Of a DNA stretch of 64,000 nt, positions 1 to 11,195 are shown in pieces. Location of the stretch: assembly GCA_947462335.1 (NCBI GenBank), contig OX381707.1:20834404-20898403 (forward strand), in the 5' to 3' direction. The notes beneath the pieces are model-generated. The model was not told where the DNA came from. It saw nothing but the letters and a program-made list of their open reading frames with translations, and did no database searches. Source of the DNA: Harmothoe impar. Lineage: Eukaryota > Annelida > Polychaeta > Phyllodocida > Polynoidae. Numbering within the stretch: the stretch's first letter is position 1; every line of letters starts with the position of its first letter. A program made the translations under genes and the position numbers.

Positions 1-295
1 GTGTAACTGTCCCCTTTTACATACAAACATCTTACCCAGTTAAAGGATATCACTTCATCTTGTTCCTCTACATAACACCCCATTCATACAGGATAAAGGA
101 GGTAAAGCAAAAGTGTAGACCGTTACACTTAGTAGTGAAATCCATTAGTTCAAACTACCTGCATACACTTTATTCCTTTTTTGTATCATTTGGTACGGCA
201 TATTACCCAGTATACGAAGGATAAGTGTTTTCAACTTAAATCCCTTTTTTTTATAAGGGTGGAGATATTCCTAAAACCTTCTATCTTAATCTTTG
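1..295. other. No recognisable feature
   Basis: AT-rich sequence with no reading frame, repeat or RNA gene that I can recognise. Confidence 0.5.
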
Positions 296-420
296 TAGCA
301 TGAATGTAGCCCTAGTGAAAAACTCGCCAGGTCTGCATTCATGCATCATGTTGACCCTTGGGGGGTATATCAATCCGTAGGAGTTCATTAGGACACTATG
401 ATGCCTTCTTAAAAGAATTA
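296..420 (-). mobile_element. Cloverleaf MITE, decayed fragment
   Basis: Palindrome arm remnants (ATGAATGTAGCCCTAGTGA, CTCGCCAGG, CTGCATTCATGCATCATG) are followed by the spacer GGGGTATATCAATCC. Both terminal repeats are missing or unrecognisable. The spacer direction gives the minus orientation. Confidence 0.7.
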
Positions 421-505
421 GTTGATAACAGTAAAGAAACATGCCTTTACATTACCTACATCAGCAGGCGACCTGCTTACCCAGCCAGTGCATCATATGA
501 CTACA

Positions 506-610
506 CCCCCCCCCCCCCCCACACACACCCAAAGCAGCAAATCAGGTTAATTGACTCTGCTGCCATGGGCGGGGAAACATGGGGTGGAGGGTCGGGGGGG
601 GGGGGGGGGG
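506..610. repeat. Poly-C run and poly-G run
   Basis: A run of 15 C (506-520) leads into CA repeats. A run of 17 G lies at 594-610. Facing C and G tracts 70 bp apart could pair in a single strand. Their lengths are likely to be unreliable in the assembly. Confidence 0.8.
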
Positions 611-708
611 CTACAGGTACCCATACATCCATGCCCGCGTTAACGATACGATATATGCCCTAGAACCATGTAAAGCAGTCGTTTCCTCAGTCCAGTTGGT
701 TGGTCAAT

Positions 709-913
709 TTAACCCTTATGGGGCAGCATAATGCTTAAATGCATGTTGGTCTGCTGTCGTTGTAATGTAATAATGCAGCACACGAATAAGTGGCACTGCC
801 AATGCCAATGTAGCGCAGGCGCCGCGAGTTACTCAAGTTACTCGACAGAGCTGTGTTGGTTGACGACAAAGTGAGAGGATGCCATAAGACATCATGTTAT
901 CCATAAAGGGTTG
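709..913. mobile_element. Cloverleaf MITE, decayed full-length copy
   Basis: It starts TTAACCCTTATGGGGCAGCATAATGC and ends CCATAAAGGGTTGG, the family terminal repeats. The interior keeps GCGAGTTACTC and TTGACGACAAAG but the first palindrome is mostly eroded. About 205 bp, against about 250 in intact copies. Confidence 0.75.
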
Positions 914-1089
914 GGACTTTTTGTTTATTCTAAGAGCAATCTAGGGAACATAATGTCCAGACCAAGGTAGCACTTGGTCACTTACACTGACCTATTCTCA
1001 GTATCTATTCACCCCCACCCCCCTCACCCCCCCCCCCCCCCACCCACCATACACACCTTTTCTATTTTGGTCCCCACATGCATTACACC

Positions 1090-1311
1090 CACCCTTTAAG
1101 AACAGCAGAGTGTCTCAATGCATTAAACCCTTTATCGTCATGATGCTTGAAGTCAGCTTTGACGAGTTACTCGCATTCAAGAATCAATCTTGCCGGTCGA
1201 CTCTACATGGTTGGTAAATTCAAGGTATAGACTAGCCAGGGGTGCATTCATGCATCATGACGATAAAGGGCATACTAGTATCGCATTTAATCACTATGTC
1301 GTCCGTAAAGT
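1090..1311. mobile_element. Cloverleaf MITE, decayed copy
   Basis: It starts ACCCTTTAAGAACAGCAGAGTG and retains GTCATGATGC, GACGAGTTACTCG, GTGCATTCATGCATCATGACG and AAAGGGCATACTAG. The 3' end (CGTCCGTAAAGTCCC) is diverged. An open frame across it is an accident of the repeat. Confidence 0.75.
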
Positions 1312-3015
1312 CCCAGGGCCCCTATGTATAGAGCTGAGTACCTGTCCCGAATGCACTCTAACTGTTACTGGACGTGCATTAAGATCTGCGGGTTTAACGT
1401 GTCAACCCCTTAACTCTAATCTAGTCGGTTTACCCCCCCCCCCCTCCCGACACCCACCCACCTGTACAGGTGTGCACCCCTGCTGTGGTGTACAGGTGAG
1501 AGTCACACACAGGAGTACTATAAAGGCACCTATAAAGGGACTTAATGTCCCCAAGTGGACACCTATACAAAACTGATCCAGGAGACACCCATACTTATGG
1601 TGCACCCCTTATTGACCGTAGTCATTGAATTAAAGAAACTGTTTCTATTTCCAGTATGGTTGAGGGATCTAAGGTCTATGTGGGTGGTAGGATCAACCCA
1701 GTTGTATATACACGTCTATTTATAATACACACTGTGTTGCTGTATTGAACGCCCAGTGCACAACTTCACATTAAGATGTCTTGTTCATGTATCACAATAC
1801 TTATGTGAATGTTCCCTTGAATGTTTGGGGTCTGATTGCAGACGCATATGAATATGCATTGGCGTTTCCAATTACAGAGAACAGCCTATAGGTTGTGGTG
1901 GTACACCACCCTACATCCAGTGTCAGTGGGCGACCTGGTACTGTTGATGTAGCGATACCGTATGTACCGTAGTTTACCTTTCTACATGTGTAATAGGTTC
2001 ATCTAAGGTTTCGGTCTACAATGTATCTATTACTGCAACATGGGTACTAATAGAAAATACATATGTGTACTGTATGGCACATGTAGCATACTCTGGGTTT
2101 TAGTATTACCTTCTGTATAACAGCTAATATTTTTTGCGTTTGTCTGTGTGTCTATGTATGATAACGCCCCGGGGGAAAGGAAACATTTAAACTACATGAC
2201 TGTGAGCAGCCAAGCAGAAAGGATAGTCCCCGCGGGAATAGTTCCGATTTTAGCCACCAGGGGGCGCCACTATGGCCTAAAATGAAAGAATTAGGCTAAA
2301 AATAGCTCTTGGGTACTTTTTTCTGGAGAATTCAATAGGATTACATAAATCATTCCATTTTTGGTAAAAAGCTTCCATATTTGGAACGTAAAAGGAACGT
2401 TTTAAACCCTAAATGGGTGTGCTTGTTGATATGTGTTGCCATGGAAACATGATTTTTATTCCAAATAGAGGAAATTAAGACATAAATTGATAGAATGATT
2501 TCTGAGGATTGCGATGGTGAAAAGGAAATAAATTTACCATTCCTAGATCGAATTTTATGACTTAAAGAATGAAAATGTATCATAAATTTGTAATTATCAT
2601 AGATAATGCTAATTAAATAGGGATATCTTGGAAAATATGAGACATAGAGCTTATTGGGATTTTGGAACGGGTGATGCCCACACATATTCATGAAGCCATT
2701 TCTCAAAAACTAGGAATAATATCTTCTAGTGTAATATATCGCTGGAAAGCTTATGACATCAATTTCAAAGTTGACTTTTTCCTTGGACTACCCTTTTCCC
2801 TTGCCTGTACACATGTATTTATTTGATTCACAATCATAGTTGGGGTTATTATCATATTCGGTAGCAAATTGTGATTTAAAAATTTGGTATGAATGGCCAG
2901 GGTTCTGCCCTGCGCCGGTGCCCTCCGTGAACTCAGAAGCCATAAAATGCAAGTCTCAAAGGTCAGTGTATTTGGTTTGATTTCTCTGCATGTCAAAGGC
3001 TTCCTCAATCATGCA
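1312..3015. other. Long stretch without a recognised gene
   Basis: It contains a poly-C run (about 1434-1443) and a candidate CTCF-type motif (2254-2267, listed separately). A 118-codon minus-strand frame at 2350-2706 has no motif or compositional sign of coding and I do not call it. Nothing else is recognised. Confidence 0.5.
2254..2267 (+). promoter_or_regulatory. Candidate CTCF-type site
   Basis: CCACCAGGGGGCGC matches every position of the degenerate CTCF core CCASYAGRKGGCRS as I recall it. It lies in otherwise unannotated sequence. A 14-base match can occur by chance or inside a repeat, so binding is unproven. Confidence 0.35.
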
Positions 3016-3272
3016 TAAACCCTTTATGGACGGCATGCCATCTCAAGGAGTCATTCTCACTTTTCGCCATGATGCACTATTAAATGCAGCACATAACTAC
3101 TAAATGCAGTGCTAGTAACTCACCCGCGTCTTGCTGGGCCTTTTGGATTGCATCGCCCCCATAGGCTCGACATGATAATGCTTGAAAGCAGCACTGGCTA
3201 GTCGATCTCCAGTGCTGCATTCATGCATCTTGTCCAGTGCATCAAAGCAGTATGCTATACTAAGAGAGTTAA
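3016..3272 (-). mobile_element. Cloverleaf MITE, beta-alpha copy
   Basis: It starts TAAACCCTTTATGGACGGCATG and ends near GAGAGTTAAC. The first palindrome is scrambled and partly duplicated. The second keeps matching arms GCAGCACTGG and CCAGTGCTGC. The 5' end is the beta type (CATCTCAAGG), so the element reads in the minus direction. Confidence 0.8.
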
Positions 3273-3984
3273 CAACATAAAGCCACGGAGAAGAACACTC
3301 CACTTAACTGCTTAAAAATATTAAGCAATAGAAAACTGAAGCAAACTAATTTATAGCTGACGTAGCAGTATTTCTGTCAGTCGGCTACCCTTTGGAGGAT
3401 CCTGTGACACAGATCTGGTTCTACATCCATTCACTCATACAGACAATGGTCCCCATGCCTACAGGCACCAAGCCCCCACCAGACAGCAGTAGCGGATCCA
3501 GGATTGTCTAGAAGGGGGGGGGGGGGTGCCAAACCTGGCCAATCTGGAATAACTGTCTGTTTCCCGCGACCGAGTTGCAGCAGCCATACAAAGCGAATTT
3601 GGGGGGAACATGTTGATGGTCTAGATTTGAAATGGTGCATTCTCAGTCACACATTTTAGGACAGGATATTTTCTTCTTTTTTTTTTAGGGGGGGGGGGGG
3701 GGGGGCAAGGCCCGTCGGGCCATCCCCCTGTATCCGCCAATGGACAGCAGGCTATAGTGTGTTATACCCTAAGGGGCAGGCTCTGTGGCTAGAGTGTGTC
3801 TCCCTGGAGGTGGCTGAGGATCGGTAAGTGGTTGAAGAGCTTTGGAGAGGAGGGACTGGTTGGTAATTGGAACTATTCCTTCACCACCACCATTCTTAAA
3901 ACTGCGTCTCTATCTTGTACTAAAGACATCGCATTAGCTGGCATCCCGAGAGTTCTCAACAGATTTATTGAAGTAGATATCTTA
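3273..3984. other. No gene; two poly-G tracts
   Basis: G runs lie at about 3516-3527 and about 3690-3706, the second preceded by a T run. I see no exon, RNA gene or complete mobile element. Confidence 0.5.
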
Positions 3985-4240
3985 TTTAATCCTTCATGGC
4001 AGACATGATGCCGCAATGCTTCATTTGTCATCAATGCAGCACCAGCGAGTGACATGCCTCCTCTGCATTGGTGCATCATGCCGTCACTGCATTAGTGCAA
4101 CATGCCGACCCGTCGGTGGTGCATCAACCCTGCAGGGTCTGAAGGGTCGGTCACCGATCACCACGGCTGCATTCATTGATCACTATATTTCAAGAGGGCA
4201 CACTGCACTGGATCACGATGCTGTCCTCAAAAGGGTTAAA
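3985..4240 (-). mobile_element. Cloverleaf MITE, beta-end copy
   Basis: The beta-type 5' end (GACATGATGCCGCAATGC, TTCATTTGTCATCA) leads to a palindrome with CTGCATTGGTGCATCATGCC and the spacer GACCCGTCGGTGGTGCATCAACC. It ends GCTGTCCTCAAAAGGGTTAA. A small internal duplication repeats CTGCATTAGTGCAACATGCCG. Confidence 0.8.
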
Positions 4241-4282
4241 TCATCCATACTGTATACATCTTGAAATAACTTAAGCTGAACC

Positions 4283-4364
4283 CCAGGCACACAGGCAGGC
4301 ACCCAGACACATAGGCAGGCACCCAGGCACGTAGACAGGCACAGACTCTAGGTGCCTGTGTCGG
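4283..4364. repeat. Short GGCACMCAGGCA-type tandem repeat with hairpin
   Basis: Degenerate units of AGGCACACAGGC and AGGCACCCAGGCAC repeat about five times. The last unit pairs with a downstream copy (GACAGGCAC with GTGCCTGTGTC). Confidence 0.6.
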
Positions 4365-4594
4365 GTGGGCTCCGACACGGAAGGACTAGGGGCATCCTTC
4401 AAGTATCGCTTTCTGATTATATTTGGGCAATGGGGGGAATCTCAAAGGGTGGAGGCTTCAGTGCCTATTTATAGTTCTCCTATCCAGACACATCAATGGC
4501 CGACATCCCCTGTGAGATGAATGTCTATGGACAAGCAACAATCGTATTTTACCAGACCAGGGCTCGACAAATTGTCTCAGTGCATGTGTGTCCG

Positions 4595-4661
4595 CTGGGC
4601 ACAGACTCCGGGACACAGACCCTGGGGCACAGACTTACCGGTAAATAGGAGCTGTGCCCAG
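4595..4661. repeat. Imperfect hairpin around a CACAGAC repeat
   Basis: CTGGGCACAG (4595-4604) is complementary to CTGTGCCCAG (4652-4661). Between them GGGACACAGACC and GGGGCACAGACT form a short tandem repeat. Confidence 0.6.
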
Positions 4662-5706
4662 TAGACAGAATCTATGCCTCACTTCTCACAAGTAGAACTT
4701 TTTGTAACTGCCAATTTTATGACAGGAATGTTATGAGTAGTTTTGTTCTTTTTGGTAAGACTTTCACATTCAAAATCCATTTGATTTCAGCTTTATTACA
4801 ACTGTAGACTGACTATGCATGTTTTTCCCCAGGGAGAATATGCAAAAATAGTTCTGCCTTTTTCCCCACTGTGTCCAGTAGAACAGTTTTTGTATCACTA
4901 GACACAGGGGTTTGGCATGCCCTGTCAGAACTCTTCGACCAGTGGTTCGACATGCCTATATGAATATGCCAAGTGACACATCCGCCATGGTGAATGACAC
5001 AGCGAAGATTGCAATTACAATATGAAATGTCATTTACAGGCGATATTAAGGCTACCGTCTTCGCTGAATGGATCATATATGAATGATCAAGCCATTTGAA
5101 TGATTTACAGCGGGGTACGTATCCCAGTCGTAAATGTCCCCCAAGATCCACACGCTTCCATTAAGATGCCACAAATGACAGACATTCCTAGTCATGTTGT
5201 CGTTCTGACTCTGTGGAAAATGTTTTGCTACAGATATTATCCCATTTCTTTTTAGTTGTGCGCCGTAGGTGACTCATAATGCTGATGACCTATTCGGAGA
5301 CACCAACCATAGAATAGATACCCATGTTAATCCATATTCAGAGAAAACATGTCTCTATTTTCTCTATACAATGTACCGGCAATGACAAAATATACTCTAA
5401 AATTAAGAAAAATGTTTGTTGTAAAATGAACAGCTCTTTGAAAAATGGCTACCATTTAAGGTGTGAATTCCCTCTTGGATCTTAATTCACCAGATAGGCC
5501 TTTTTTCTTTAAAGACTTAAAATTCAAAAGAAATATTGATACAGCAGGTACTTTGAATCACAAAAACCAACTCTACATGCTTGACCTGCCTTAATTCCAG
5601 ATAACACACAAACCTAACAGAATTAAAATCCTATCAGGTATGCTAATAACCTGTGTGCAAACACGCATTACTGACACCCCAGTGTGTTTTTATACCAGTA
5701 GTATTC
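4662..5706. other. No recognisable feature
   Basis: AT-rich sequence. A 112-codon minus frame at 4813-5151 shows no domain or motif and is not called. Confidence 0.5.
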
Positions 5707-5955
5707 TCCCTTTAAGGGACGCATAGTACATTATTGTGCTATGCCCTTTATCATCACGATACATGAGTAGTGAGTATCTCGCCAGGGTTGCATTCATGCA
5801 CCAGGCCGACCCTTCAGGAGTGTATCAATCCCACAGGGTCAGCATGATGCTTGAATGCAGTACTAGCGAGTTATTTGCCAGGGGTGCGTTGACACAGAGA
5901 TTATGCCGATAAAGGACATACTGCATTAAATCCGCATGTGCCCCTTAAAGGGTTA
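5707..5955 (-). mobile_element. Cloverleaf MITE, near-complete alpha-alpha copy
   Basis: It starts TCCCTTTAAGGGACGCATAG and ends GCCCCTTAAAGGGTTA. It has ATTGTGCTATGCCCTTTATC, a decayed first palindrome, spacer GACCCTTCAGGAGTGTATCAATCC and a second palindrome (GCATGATGCTTGAATGCAG). The length is typical (249 bp). Confidence 0.85.
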
Positions 5956-7119
5956 TACATGGTCTTTGATCTTAGTCCGGGGGGGGGGGGTAAGAGGATT
6001 CAGTACAGAGTCAATAATTACCTAACACCAAAAGGGACCGCCAGCCGCTAATTAATAATACAGGGGAACGTGCTGGTGGTATGATTATACCACCTACCGA
6101 GGAATGCACAAATCAGGGGTTAAAAAATATGACCTAATTGTTGTTTTTGGCTGAATCAAAAACAATGCATGGTATTCGCTTAAAGTTTTAAAGTTTATAC
6201 AGTTCTTTTAATCAGTATCCGGTATTTATATAAAACTTATTAAAATATTGTTACTATTTTTGTTAGTTTCTTTTTGTAAAGGAGGCAAACTAAGTTACTA
6301 TTTATACTACCGGTATGTACAGTTGTAGAATCACCCATATATATATACTGTCACAAAGAGTAGGTAGTTGAAATACTACATGAAATAAGTACTGTTTAAC
6401 ATATACTCATGACATTTCAAGCTTTCCCATAAAACCTTTCAAAGACACATATAGGCCCTGTAGATGCAAGAATGCATGAACGCCAATCCCACTTCCAAAC
6501 CTTGATTCAGCTACACTTCTCCTACATGTACATGAATCTATTCACCGCAATGATATGTTATAAATAACCTAATTGAGAAATGACCCGAGAGAGAACCCAC
6601 CCTTAACCGTCACGCCAATGGGAACCACAAAAGAGTGCAAATTGTCGAAATGCCTACATTCACCTCAATAAAAAGACCACCTGCAACTCTATGCCTGGGT
6701 CACTAAAGGTAGGTCTACCTCCCATACGTCTATAAAAGGACCCTGATTTGATGCACATTGATATTGGGAGATTGGACCTGGGATAGCCTCAGACTGTGAC
6801 TGTTGCCTATAGGGGAGATTTCACAGTGCATCCAGCAGTTGGACTCTAGCATTGAAACTCTCATATGTAGTTGCCATAGCAACTGAATCAGCGGCCAAGG
6901 GAGAGGGCACCCAGGTGGGTGGGGTACAGGGAGTGTTTACTTTAGTTAATGTTAAAGTTTGTCTGCAGCTAGAGTTGCTAATGTACCTTATCTTATCAAT
7001 CTTTCACCATAAAAATGGGCTTCCTCCTTAATGAAACAACATAACATTCTACAATTATATCAAATACGTGATACTATGAATACGAAGAGATCTGTTAGAT
7101 ATAGACTAGATAAACGTCA
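5956..7119. other. Unannotated stretch with a possible TATA box
   Basis: A poly-G run lies at about 5980-5989. TATAAAAGGA at 6731-6740 is a good TATA-box match, but I see no reading frame or splice pattern downstream, so a promoter is only a possibility. Confidence 0.4.
6731..6740 (+). promoter_or_regulatory. Isolated TATA-box-like sequence
   Basis: TATAAAAGGA preceded by GTC. No initiator, exon or conserved neighbour supports it, and AT-rich DNA yields such matches by chance. Confidence 0.15.
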
Positions 7120-7714
7120 AGTATACTGGGGTAAATCTGAACAAGGTATACTTTAGGTACACAAGGGGTACATCTACACAAGGTATACTTTATGTACACA
7201 AGAGGTAAATCTACACAAGGAATAGCCTACTTTAGGTACACAAGGGGTAAATATGCACAAGGTTTACTTAAGTCACACAAGGGGTAAATCTGGACAAGGT
7301 ATACTTCAAGTATACAAAGTACAAGGGGTATAGTTGGATCTCAACATGGTATACAAGCTTGGAATGGGGTAGATCTGGATAAGGTATAATTTAAGTATAC
7401 AGGGGTAGATCTGGACAAGGTATACTTCAGGTATACAAAGTACAAGGAGTATATTTCGATCTCAACATGGTATACACGCTTGGAAGGGTAGATCTGGATA
7501 AGGTATACTTTAAGTATTAGTATACAGGGGTAGATCTGGATAAGGTATACTTTAAGTATACAGGGGTAGATCTGGACAACGTATACTTTAAGTATACAGG
7601 GGTAGATCTGGACAACGTATACTTTAGGTATACAGGGGTTGATCTGGATAAGGTATACTTTAAGTATACAGGGGTAGATCTAGACAAGGTATACTCTAAT
7701 TACACAAGGGGTGG
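7120..7714. repeat. Minisatellite, about 36-bp unit
   Basis: About 16 units of GGGGTAGATCTGGACAAGGTATACTTTAAGTATACA-like sequence (shown here as GGGGTAGATCTGGACAAGG then TATACTTTAAGTATACA). Early units are diverged (GGTACACAAGGGGTAAATC) and later ones more uniform. A longer variant with TTGGATCTCAACATGGTATAC occurs twice (7334 and 7458 areas). Each unit has a small palindrome TATACTTTAAGTATA. Confidence 0.9.
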
Positions 7715-9080
7715 TTTAGGCACTCTGTGCATCCAGACACTGACCATTAAACCCTCCTGGGGTAGGAAGACATCTGCCTCACCTACAGCCACTACTCACC
7801 CACCCCTCAACAACCTCTTAAATACACACTAACACACTGCTTACTCCACCCTCCCTTATCCTGAAATATCCATAATAAAAGAGGGAATTCTGACATTTAG
7901 TTCCTAATAACACAATTTTATTGCAAATTTTCTGTTTTAATTGGCCAGCCGTGTTATATATTTCATGAGGGCGTGGTGGCAATCTGTGTCGGTTTTTGCT
8001 GAGTCAGTGCTCTTTTGTCAAATTTCTCCTTTTCCTTCTTTCCTACTTCAGAGAAATTCCAGGCACTTTTCCTGGCGCGACTTGCGTGTTTATTCCTTTT
8101 TTTCATAGTGTACATCTATCAGTGTCCGTTTCTTTCTCATGCATCGTTTGTGCAAAGTTATCGGTCAAAGTACCCCCGTGCATGATGAAAGCTATCTCAT
8201 ATTCCTTTCACTACCATGATATTTCCCCCCAACACTTATAGCCAACTTGTTTATCGTTGTGTTAAGTGTCTGCCATGGCAATTTCCTGTAATTGTAGCAA
8301 TTTTCTTATTCTTAACAGTTTCTTACAGCAACATTTACCTAGCCTTCTTTGTATTATAATCTATATTGACTGCTCCGAGTCCACCTTTCCGGTATAATTT
8401 CTGGTGGTTGTAAAAATAGTAAACATTATTTCTTTATTTCTAATTAAAGGCACCCCATTTCTCCTTCAACAATAACACATGTTGTGTGTCATTATTTCTT
8501 ACAAAAGTGGCTAATGATACAGCAAGCCACCCATTATTTGTATAAAACCTGGCAATAACAGCAGCAGTCTGGGAGACTGGTGGGCAGTGTCAGTAGGCTG
8601 TTGGTGTCTACTCTCGTCCCACAGTAAGGCTCTGGTAACCACCACTATGACCTTGAACTTGAACTTTTGCTGTGTTAATTTGGGCAATACCTGTTGAATT
8701 GGAGACAGCGAATAGGAAATGGAACCAGATGGTATTGTGGGAAAACTCCCCTACATACTTTTTTGTTCCTGTTCACTTGTTCCAAGCTAACAGCACATAT
8801 CGCCCAGCTAAACCCAGCAAAATTCAATCTCAATGTCATAGTGGTGTTAACAAGTGTCATTCTGGCGAATAGCGCGTGGGGCAAGTGTAGCTGGGCACTG
8901 GTGGTGGCCATATGGTGAAGTATTCTTGGTGCAGGAGGTGATGGGAGGGGCTGCTGGAGGAGGGAGCAGGAGGAGGAGGCAGGGAAGGTGCCAGGAGGGA
9001 TGCAGAGCTGCTCATATGTAGACCTTCTGTCAACATGAATCCATCTCCCACTACCTGACACAATCACTAATCATACCAGC
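7715..9080. other. No recognisable gene
   Basis: There is a TATAAAA at about 8541 with no supported transcript. Short open frames near 7996-8241 and 8672-9067 have no domain signature. A purine-rich GGAGGAGGG stretch lies at 8936-8990. Confidence 0.45.
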
Positions 9081-9268
9081 CGCAAACTGCTTTAATACAC
9101 TATGGTTCCGGATTCATTCATGTCAACCCTCTTTTGGTTGATGCACTCAGGGTTGGCATGATGCATGCATCAACACAATGCTGGCGAGTTACTTGCAATC
9201 AGTGCTGCATTGGTGCATCATGACGACTACTGAACATATATCTCGCCTCGTACCTTAATAGGTTTAGG
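9081..9268 (+). mobile_element. Cloverleaf MITE, decayed copy
   Basis: It retains GTCAACCCTCTTTTGGTTGATGCACTC (spacer, plus orientation), GGCATGATGCATGCATC, GCTGGCGAGTTAC and GCTGCATTGGTGCATCATGACGAC, which is a beta-type right arm. The terminal repeats are diverged. Confidence 0.75.
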
Positions 9269-9856
9269 GAGTCACTGAACTATGTCCGTCTCTATGTCTA
9301 CATTGTGCATGTATTATGGTATCAGGGTCTGCTATGGATGACTTCTAACAGGTGATAGACATGACTGACCACCACACACTTGTGCCTCTGGCCAACACAT
9401 GCCTGACCACCACAGCATTCATAGAATGTGCTAGTTACTATAGCAGCTATATCAGCTGACTACATGGGTATCCTTTCAGTTTTTGTTTAGCGTTGTGAGG
9501 GGCCTGAACTAGGGGACAGGTAGTCAGAGATGATGTATACATGGGGACGCACAGTATCATCTTAATCGTTGTCAGCCAAGAGGGTGTGCCTTGGGGAATT
9601 CTTCATCGGTCTCTGTAACTTTTTGCAAAGTTGTCTCTTTTTTTTACTGTCTGTATCGCGGTACTACAAAAATGTTGCTACGATAATTGCTAGCATAGGT
9701 AAACCTGTATACTCAGTAAAGCGAGGTAATGCCTACAGTACAGGAGTACACAAGCAATGGTTTAATGTATGCCGTGAATTGTTAGAATTCAATATGTCAA
9801 CTCGTTCCTTGGAGTCTCCATTGTTATGATATATCACCAAGTTATTGGAGATGATT

Positions 9857-10075
9857 TTAACCCTTTAAGTTCAATTTTCGTCACGATGCATCAGTACATC
9901 GATCGTCATAGACTAACTCAATGGTGTTGTATTGCTTCACCACGCTGACCCCTCAGGAGTGTATTAACCCCATAGGGTCGGCATGATGCATGAATGTAGC
10001 ACCGGTGAGTCACTCATTCACGGGGGGTGCAAAGGAATAGCACATAACAGCACTATGCGGCCCTTAAATGGTTAA
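9857..10075 (-). mobile_element. Cloverleaf MITE copy
   Basis: It starts TTAACCCTTTAAGTTC and ends CACTATGCGGCCCTTAAATGGTTAA. Spacer GACCCCTCAGGAGTGTATTAACC gives the minus direction. The first palindrome is degraded; the second keeps GCATGATGCATGAATGTAGC but has lost much of its right arm. Confidence 0.85.
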
Positions 10076-10280
10076 TACGTTGATGTTGAGAGCCTGAGGG
10101 GCCGGCCTGCCTTCGAGTAGTCTCTATACCTCATTGTTGTATATGGACACAGTTAACCTGGGGCACTGTGACTAATTAACGACTAATTAACTACCACAGT
10201 ATACACTGATTGTCCCATGGACGGGACACGATAGCCTAATGGTAATGTCTGACCCAGTGCCTGGATACGGCCTCTGTTAA

Positions 10281-10382
10281 CTAACCCTTTAAGGGCAGCA
10301 TAGTGTGCTTTGTAGTCATGAAGCAGCATGCCTACAAAGGGGATACTTCATTAAAGCACTACGCTGTCATTAAAGGGTTAAC
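10281..10382. mobile_element. Cloverleaf MITE, internally deleted 102-bp derivative
   Basis: Both ends are present (CTAACCCTTTAAGGGCAGC and TCATTAAAGGGTTAAC) with subterminal GTGCTTTGTAG and ATTAAAGCACTACG, but both core palindromes and the spacer are gone. It abuts a sequence also found beside another cloverleaf copy at 48.4 kb. Confidence 0.8.
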
Positions 10383-10384
10383 TG

Positions 10385-10470
10385 CCCGTTTGTTCATACA
10401 TGTACTCACCCAACCCTTCAGAACAGCAAAAGGGACATACCTGAAACAATGGAGAAATAATTATTAGTTT
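10385..10470 (-). repeat. Three-copy repeat C, copy 1 (possible exon relic)
   Basis: It shares GTACTCACCCA, CTTCAGA and GGGACATACCTGAAACAATGG with 48411-48500 and more weakly with 32241-32315. On the minus strand it reads TTGTTTCAG, then about 31 bases, then GTGAGTA, which resembles a small exon between splice sites. The frame between encodes VCPFCCSEGLG. Function unknown. Confidence 0.5.
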
Positions 10471-11195
10471 AAACGAAAAATATGTTTGTCCACATTTAAA
10501 AACTTCAAGATGCAGTACTAATAGGTACATATAGCTACATTGTATAACCATTTCTAGGGGTGTATACATATATATGGATCTGATCTTCAACACTGAGAAC
10601 ACACTGCTCATGAGTTATATCCTCCAATGCACATGTTGTAGGCCTACTGCCTACACCCTTACTACACATTGCACCTAGAGCTGTCATGGTTTACCACCAA
10701 CAAGGTGATGTAGTATACTTTAGTATCTGTTACACAGTTAAATGACAAATAGCATATTTTGGTGGTGAAATATGATTAAAAACATATCGCAAGGTTAACA
10801 GGAGTTATCTACGCCAAATGTGACTGATACGCTGACACATCAGGGGTTCAGGTAGGGCTTATCAGTTATGTCCATATCATTCACACCCACCCAACCACCA
10901 CCATGCTTATCCACAACACCCCCCCCCCCCCCCACCCGCCCTCTCCAGCCACGTGAACATTGCCATCTACTCACTCACCTGCTCAGCCATCCAACTTAAC
11001 TGACAATCAATCACACACAAACTCATCCTGAATTAGGTCCTTTCATAAGTTCAAACTGATTACAGAAAACTGAAATTTACTGAAGAACTCTGAATACATA
11101 CACCCGAACTGCAAAGTGTATACGCACTCGAGTTGAGAGAGTGTACATGTACCGGTATCCAAAATTTACATCCATTGAGGTAGATTACTTCACAT
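10471..11195. other. No gene; poly-C tract
   Basis: A poly-C run lies at about 10918-10934, followed by CACCCGCCC. Nothing else is recognised. Confidence 0.5.

Noticed and set aside
2350..2706. 118-codon minus-strand frame
   Set aside because: No motif, no splice or promoter context, composition of AT-rich non-coding DNA.
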